From the NCBI GenBank assembly GCA_025201375.1, contig JAIWZP010000012.1, forward strand, positions 248,001-312,000: a DNA stretch of 64,000 nt. The letters are read 5' to 3'. The position numbers and the translations under genes were made by a program. This stretch comes from Gongronella butleri (lineage: Eukaryota; Mucoromycota; Mucoromycetes; Mucorales; Cunninghamellaceae). Positions within the stretch are counted from its first letter, which is position 1. Each line of letters begins with the position of its first letter. Of the stretch, positions 58,375 through 64,000 are shown one piece after another. The notes under the pieces are model-generated. The model was not told where the DNA came from and ran no database searches. It was given only the letters and a program-made list of their open reading frames with translations.

Positions 58375-58961
58375 GGTTGGATTGTGGAGAGTGAGAGAGA
58401 TAGAAATGGGAAAGATAAAAGTAAAAAAAGGAAAAAGAAAAGGGAAACGACACACCGATCGCGCACCCGCCTTTTTAAATCCTAAAAAAATTGGGCCAGT
58501 GGGGGAGTCTCAAAAGGTTTTGGATGCAGGATCAAATTTTTTTTTTTTTTTACGGACACGGAAGGGAGGGCAAGGACGGGGCGGAGGGTCGGTGGAAAGG
58601 GGGGAGGGGCGTGCTTGGAAAAGAAAAAAAAAAAAAACCGCGAGCGAGCGTGTTGTCACTCAGGTGTCACTTGACGATTCACCAATCACGCGTCATGCTT
58701 GAATTTCCTTTTTGTCGGCGCTCGACCCCCCAAATTCCGCAATGCGCGCACTGTAATGGGAAAAAAACCAGCACATTTTTTGTTTCCCCCCAACCACAGG
58801 GCACCATGTGTGTGTAACCTATTATATGGCGTGTGTATGTGTGCGTGCGTGCAGACAGGCCCGCTGACCAAAAAAAAAAAAAAAGGATCTGCTGGCGAGG
58901 GTTTGGGCTCCATGATGGTTGCCCCAATAATGCCCATTTTTTTAATTTTTTTTGCGGATTT
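58375..58961. other. Upstream region of histone H1
   Basis: 587 bp between the H1 start and the stop of the SAM-PH gene. Contains A/T runs and AT-rich TTTTTAAATCC at about 58470. No gene recognised. Confidence 0.35.
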
Positions 58962-61130
58962 TCATATCATCATTTCACCATGTTCTCGGTAACGCTGTTC
59001 GCGCAGCCGTTCCAGATGCAACGTGCGCGGGTCATTGGCGGCCGCCGTTGCCAACCGACCCGGCAAGGTCATAAATTTGGGCATGGGCCGTGATTCCAGA
59101 TCCAACGAGATGTTGATGGCTGGCCAAAAAAAAAAAAAGAAAAAGCGAAAAACATGAGAAAAACATGAGAAAAAAAACATGAGAACGCGTCCATTTCCCC
59201 CTTGCTATCCGTTCTTTTACCGGCTTGTAAATGTTCGATCCAAGAGACCATTTCCATGGCGGTGGGCAAGCGCAAAAGGAGCTGCGGGCCCTGATGGATG
59301 GTGAGACGCAGTGTATTTGGGCGTTTTGTGTAATCGAGTGCACGCGACGCGTCTGCGCCGGCGAGATTGAGGGTGGTGATGAGTGTGCTCTGCGATTGAG
59401 GAGCACAGGCGGCGTTTGTCATGGACGACGAGGGGAATGTGCTTTGTGGCGAGATGCAGCGCGTGTTTAAGATGGGCTGCCAGATGAATTTTGTGGACAC
59501 GGACATTTCGTGGCGTGGATGGTGGAATTGGTGCTGGTGTTGGTGTGAACGGACGGTGTTGTGGTTTGAGAACGTGGCGGTCTCATAGGCTTGCGCGACG
59601 GCGGCGTCTTTTGCATGGTAAAAGCGCAAGAGTGTTCCCCACAGCTCCAAATACATCCAATTCCACGAGCGCCAGCGGCTGCGGACACCTGGCGCGTCGC
59701 GCTCCTTTTTGACATAGACGTGGCCCATTTTATACACGGTGCATTGGTACGCTGGCAATTCCTCGCGGCCCTCCTCCTCGCGCGGCAAAATAACACACGA
59801 CCGGCACTTTTCCCACCGGCGGCGCATCATTGCATCCGAAGGACGGCTGGTATTGCTTGATTCCTGCGTTTCGTCGATTTCGTCGGCCAACCACGGCGCC
59901 GGTGACGTGGATGACGACGAATCGAACGAATCCAGCGATGCTGTTGGCATGGACAGCGGTCGCGGTCTTGTGGATTCCGCATTCGGTAACAATCGACGAG
60001 GAATGGGCGATGCCGGTGGCGATAAGGGTGGATTTGGTGCCATTGCCGTGGAGGATGCCAATGACGAAGGCGATAAGGACGACGACGATGACGACGGTGC
60101 AAAAGGCGGCGATGGAGGCGTCAATAAAGTGGTTGATGGCGGATTTGACGTGTTTTGTTGCTCTGTTTGCGCCGTCGTTGCCATTGGAGCGATTGGGACG
60201 CGTGGGACATTGGCGGCGTCTCTGCTGGGTCGGCGTTTGAGTGACAGGCGGCGCATGATCTTTTTCGCGGTGGACGTTGTGGTTTTGTGCGTGCGCATGG
60301 CCGTGGAATAGGACGGTGGAGGCGGGGTTTGGGCGGGGGCCGGTGCTGGCTCTTCCTGGGCCACCGATGACCATCGGATCGATGTGGCACGTTCGCCACG
60401 CGTACGCAGTGTCGATGACGACGACAAGGACGTGGCAATGGCCGGTGCAACGGCCGACGACGGCGTTGACGGCGTCGGAGACGGAGAAACGACAATCATA
60501 GGGGGCGTGGCGGATCGTGAAACGGGCAATGAAGGTGTAAAAGAGCCAGGACGGCGCAAAGTCCCTGTATACGCATCAAACACAGCCAAGGCTCGCGAGA
60601 TTCGCGATGACAAGGCTGGATAAAACGAAAAAAAAAAGAAAAAGAAAAAAAAAACAGAGCAAGGGAGATGAAGACCATTGTTTATCTCCATTTTTTTTTT
60701 TTTTTAACTGCCAATGCCCTTGTCGAATTTTTTTTTACCTGTGTCACCATGATGTTGTAAAGGTGCCAAAGCCGGGTTGAGATGAACTTGCAATGCGCGA
60801 GCAAACAATGCGAGCTGATATCGTACGGTAGGGTCGTGGATGCCAATGGCTGCAAAATGGATGTCACGATCCATGGCGAGCCATTGAAAGACGTCGACGT
60901 GCGCTGCACTGAACAAGGGCAACCATGTATCCAGTCTCAGCTCGGTTAACATCCCAATGAGGAGATCTACTCGTCAAAAATAGAGTCAAACACACACACA
61001 TAAAATGCAACAAATGAAAAACGAGGGCATTTCGTCGATCATGCATGTGGTTTCAAAGGTTGCCAGGTGTGCATTTTTTTTTTTTTTTTTTGCACACTCT
61101 CTTACCGTGATTTAATGCATCCACGGACAT
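58962..61130 (-). CDS. SAM and PH domain protein
   Basis: Four exons on the minus strand: 61106-61130, 60739-60966, 59221-60615, 58962-59119; 601 residues. A SAM-like helical domain covers about 8-70 (LLIGMLTELRLDTWLPLFSA, VDVFQWLAMDRDIHFAAIGI). A long Ser/Thr/Pro-rich region follows. The PH domain lies at about 395-570: RWRSWNWMYLELWGTLLRFY, then RLTIHQGPQLLLRLPTAMEM and VSWIEHLQAAINISLDLESR before PMPKFMTLP. The last motif is the C-terminal signature I know from fungal PH proteins. SAM plus PH is the core of yeast Boi1/Boi2 polarity proteins; here there is no SH3 domain. Likely a membrane-associated scaffold in polarised growth. The last intron splits the PH domain. Confidence 0.85.
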
Positions 61131-61432
61131 GGAGGAAATAGAAAGGCCACAAAAGAAAAGAAAGGGGAGAAATGAGAGCAAAATCAGATGCAAAGCAGGC
61201 AAATCGATGCGAAACAAACACACCGAGCCGAGCGTACAAAAAAAGGAGAAAAGAGTGGCAAAAAAAAAGAAAGAAAAAGCAATCAGAGGGGAGCAACGAC
61301 AAAGGAGAACAATCGTATTTTTGACTTGGTCCTTTTGCAATGTCAATCTGGCAGAAAACAAAAAGGAAGGGTCGTATGACCTTTATTGTGTGGGGGGCAA
61401 CGTGAATGACGACAACCAAACAAGGACAAGGC
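61131..61432. other. Short intergenic region, SAM-PH / CDF
   Basis: 302 bp. A/G-rich on the plus strand and presumably contains both the SAM-PH promoter and the CDF 3' end. No feature recognised. Confidence 0.35.
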
Positions 61433-63193
61433 TCACTTGGATTTTTGATGCTGGAAAAGAAGTAAAAAAAAAAAAAGAAAGATAAGGCCTTTAGATCATG
61501 GATCAGGCGGTTGTTTTTTTTTTTTTTTTTTGTGTACCTCGGGTTTATGAGACGTCTCATAATCTGCATGAACAAAGGCTCGCTCGACATTCGGCAGGGA
61601 TTCCAATTTGATCTGGAGCGCCTCGCCAATGTCGTGTGACTCGGCAAGGACCATGTCGCTAGGCAAGACAATGTCCACCTCGACAAACAGATTGTTCCCG
61701 GCATAATACGCGCGGCAAGTGTCGACCTGGAGCACGCCCGGGTGCGTCAGGGCTGTTTTTAAAAAAATTGAATTAAAAAGACGCTGTTCACGCGTTGATC
61801 CCGTTTTTTTTACCAATGTAGGTGGCTCGTTGCAGAAACTTGACATCAGCCGACTTGCCAACAATGAGCTGCGTGTTTTCTACAATTAAATCCGAAAGTT
61901 AGGAGACAATGGAAGCACGATTTGGGCCTATTGCATACCATAAAGCGTGTGAACCCATCTAAAATGAAAAAAGATGGAACAAACAAATGAAAAAGCGCGT
62001 CAATGCCATTTTTTCTCTTTTTTTCTCTTTAGGCAACATTACGACTGAAGAATAAAGACCGCGATCAGGATGCATCCGGTGGGATCGACCCATGCCGCCA
62101 ATTTTGATCCAATGATGCCCGTGGTCAAGCCAAGAGAGTTTACAAGCAAGTCATTGCGATGATCTTGTGCCAGGATTTTGGCGCTTGCGTACCGTGACAG
62201 GGTGACACAGTAAAAATAGAGAAGCAGCTTGACGCCTGTTGCCAAACAAAAAACAACATCGGCATAATCAGTGGCATTTTCCTTTTTTTTTTTTTTGTTT
62301 TGTTTTGTTTGTTGATGCAATTGGGCGTTACCAAGAGCTGTGGACACCATGCCAATGGCCAAAGGGGTGAGGTCAGGCTCCTGCGAGTTGGCAGCGAGCT
62401 TTTGTGCAGATTCAATCTATGGTTTTCGCGAGTTGATTCATGACGTCAATGACTTTCTATTAAAAGTGGGAAATCTTTTTACAATCAAAAAGATGGCAAC
62501 ACAGCTCATCAAGCACGCGAACACCATGATGCCGGCAGTCTCCATGCGCGCCTTGCCCTGGGCACGGATAAAAAAATCAAATTTTAGTGGTCCAACGGGC
62601 TTTTTTTTATCCTCTTTTTTTTTTGTTTGCGGGATTACGGCGGGGTATTTGACAAGGTTGGGCTTCGACGCCTGCCTTCCGGCCCACATGAGGACAATGG
62701 AGCTGAGCAGATCCATAAAGGCATCGGCCATGGTGGCAAAGATGGACAGCGAGCCTGAGGTGATGGCGGCCACCAATTGAAGCGCAAAAAGCAAAATGTT
62801 GGCAACCACCGAGCCATAGACGGCGATCTTTAGTTTGAGCATTTGCCGCTCCTGCTCCTCATCGTCTTCGGGGTTGAGCGGGCCGAGCATATCGTCGATC
62901 AATTCATTTTGCTCGCGATAAAACTGTCGCACCTTTTTGGAACTCCCACGACGCTTGAGATCCAGAAGCTCGTCTTCGGATTTTTTGCTTGTGGTCAGGA
63001 ACAGCGGGTCATCTTCCAATCCAATCACCGCTCCCTCATCATCGTTGCCACGCCGTAAATGCACCGCGTTGCGATGTTGCAGCTGTTGGGGGTCCTCAAT
63101 GGCTGTTGTGTGCCCTCGACGCGCTGATACTTGGTGCAATTGGATGAGCTGGGGCACAGGTTCGCTGGTCGTTGTCGTTACTGTCGTTGACAT
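61433..63193 (-). CDS. Cation diffusion facilitator (CDF) metal transporter
   Basis: Eight exons on the minus strand: 62639-63193, 62483-62557, 62332-62416, 62043-62235, 61939-61958 (20 nt), 61814-61879, 61538-61752, 61433-61450 (18 nt with stop); 408 residues, ending HKPEHQKSK. A 115-residue soluble N terminus precedes the transmembrane bundle ([33 protein letters not shown]). Metal-site motifs D157-A-F-M-D161 and D263-H-R-N-D267 fit the DxxxD form usual in manganese-type CDF proteins, rather than the HxxxD of zinc CDFs. The C-terminal cytoplasmic domain has [17 protein letters not shown] and VEVDIVLP. It would export Mn2+ or a similar ion from the cytosol in exchange for protons. Divergent from the F-box gene by 617 bp. 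Confidence 0.92.
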
Positions 63194-63810
63194 AACTGCA
63201 GGGCAGAAAAAAGACAAACAAAAAAAAAGGGAAGAAAACCAGGAAAAGATGCAAAAAAATAGGGAATGATAAAGTTTAACCATGATAAAGGCGCTGTGGA
63301 GGGGGATGATTCAGCCATTACCAGTCGAGATTCATTGGCTCGCCACACTTGAACACACGTTTTTCCACCTCAATCCCCCCTACCCCCCCTTTTTTTTTTT
63401 TGGGGGGGGATTTTGAGGCCGCGTGGCTCTGTTGGTGTAGGTCTTGCAGGTTGGTGCGCGTGACTCTGCCTTTTTGCATCGCAACGCACTGAAAAAAAAG
63501 ACACCGAGAGGCACTGAAGGTGTTTCCGCAGCAATTGGCCGTGTCATTGTTGGTTTTGTCTCCAAAAGGGCACTTCTAGTGTCTCAAAGGTCGGTCCGAG
63601 AAAAGAAAAGGTCAACTGCAAACTGGCAAGGTCGTACAAAAAGAGCGGGGGTTGAACATAGCAGCCTTGGCTTTTTTCACGTCTTTTTTTTTTGCTCGTC
63701 TCTCCTCTCTCTCCACTTGTTCTTTTTCTTTACGATTCGCTTTCTCTCTCTTTTTATTTTTTGTTGTTGCTTGTTTCCTTGCGCTTGTTTGCTAGATAAT
63801 TCCGTGTTCC
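63194..63810. other. Divergent promoter region, CDF / F-box gene
   Basis: 617 bp without a recognised gene. It includes a short inverted C/T and G-rich run at 63378-63415 (CCCCCC..TTT..GGGGGGG) and a T/C-rich leader to the right. Confidence 0.4.
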
Positions 63811-64000
63811 ATGCTTCATGTCCTTCCCACCGAGCTCTTATGGCACGTGTTTTTCTTCTTGGACTATGAGGATATCGATCGGTTCCTTGGTGTCGAGTGC
63901 CTTGCGACGGCGGCCGCGGCCTTTTTAGAGCAGCACTACCCGTTTCAGTTTACAGTGGCCGAGCAATTGCGATGTTTTGAGCGGATGACGCAAAATGAGC
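63811..64000 (+). CDS. F-box protein, 5' fragment (cut by window end)
   Basis: Open from ATG at 63811 to the right edge, 63 residues visible. Residues 4-30 form an F-box: LPTELLWHVFFFLDYEDIDR then FLGVECLATAA. F-box proteins bind Skp1 and choose substrates for SCF ubiquitin ligases, for which the Cdc34-type enzyme encoded at 33-35 kb is the E2. The substrate-binding part lies outside the window. The preceding 100 bp is T/C-rich, like other leaders here. Not the same sequence as the partial gene at the left edge. Confidence 0.75.
   Translation, partial: MLHVLPTELLWHVFFFLDYEDIDRFLGVECLATAAAAFLEQHYPFQFTVAEQLRCFERMTQNE

Overview
The window is nuclear DNA from a filamentous or zygomycete-grade fungus. 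The evidence is many short GT-AG introns (about 60 placed here by phase-checked reading, often packed with poly(A) or poly(T)), fungus-specific families (Pet127, the DUF1752 GATA-like motif, Zn(II)2Cys6 plus PAS factor, PMP3, fungal SAM-PH protein), two spliceosomal-type tRNA loci and no operons. A CHD6-9/Kismet-type remodeller and a tandem START protein are unlike Saccharomyces and most Dikarya, so I infer an early-diverging lineage, perhaps Mucoromycota. That placement is inference.

Layout. 0-1.05 kb holds the 3' end of a gene without a clear family. 1.3-4.3 kb holds a divergent pair of mitochondrial genes, bL31m and Pet127. 4.3-8.2 kb holds a MYND-finger protein and a two-START lipid-binding protein. 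8.9-14.2 kb holds a DUF1752 protein, a large disordered protein with a histone-fold-like N terminus, and a maltose-type acetyltransferase. 14.4-21 kb is gene-poor: repeat copy A, tRNA-Thr, a frameshifted gene relic with an 84-bp tandem repeat, and inverted repeat copy D. 21.2-23.0 kb holds a Whi5/Nrm1-like candidate and PMP3. 24.2-28.8 kb holds secreted products: a GH11 xylanase and two paralogous small Cys-containing proteins. 28.8-33.1 kb is gene-poor: a tRNA-derived palindrome, tRNA-Ser and repeat copy B. 33.1-44.9 kb holds CDC34, an unknown His/Pro-rich gene, a 10-exon CHD remodeller and a TIA1/Pub1-like three-RRM protein. 45-47.4 kb holds repeat copy C. 47.5-50.0 kb holds a zinc-cluster/PAS regulator. 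50-55.1 kb is an orphan AT-rich island. 55.1-63.2 kb holds ribose-5-phosphate isomerase, histone H1, a SAM-PH protein and a CDF metal transporter. A 5' fragment of an F-box gene closes the window.

Gene relations. CDC34 is the E2 for SCF ligases and an F-box (SCF adaptor) gene lies at the right edge, but 29 kb apart, so the link is functional only. H1, the CHD remodeller and the zinc-cluster factor are chromatin or transcription genes scattered without clustering. The secreted trio at 24-29 kb share close TATA boxes and could be coexpressed.

The most unusual content is outside the genes: a previously unnamed dispersed repeat of about 1 kb (four copies, one inverted) with an invariant GACGCG...CGCGTC hairpin and a partly conserved reading frame; a palindrome built from two tRNA-Ser 3' ends; and a decayed multi-frameshift gene. 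Inside genes, CDC34, CDF and H1 contain micro-exons of 10-21 nt that are supported by exact phase.
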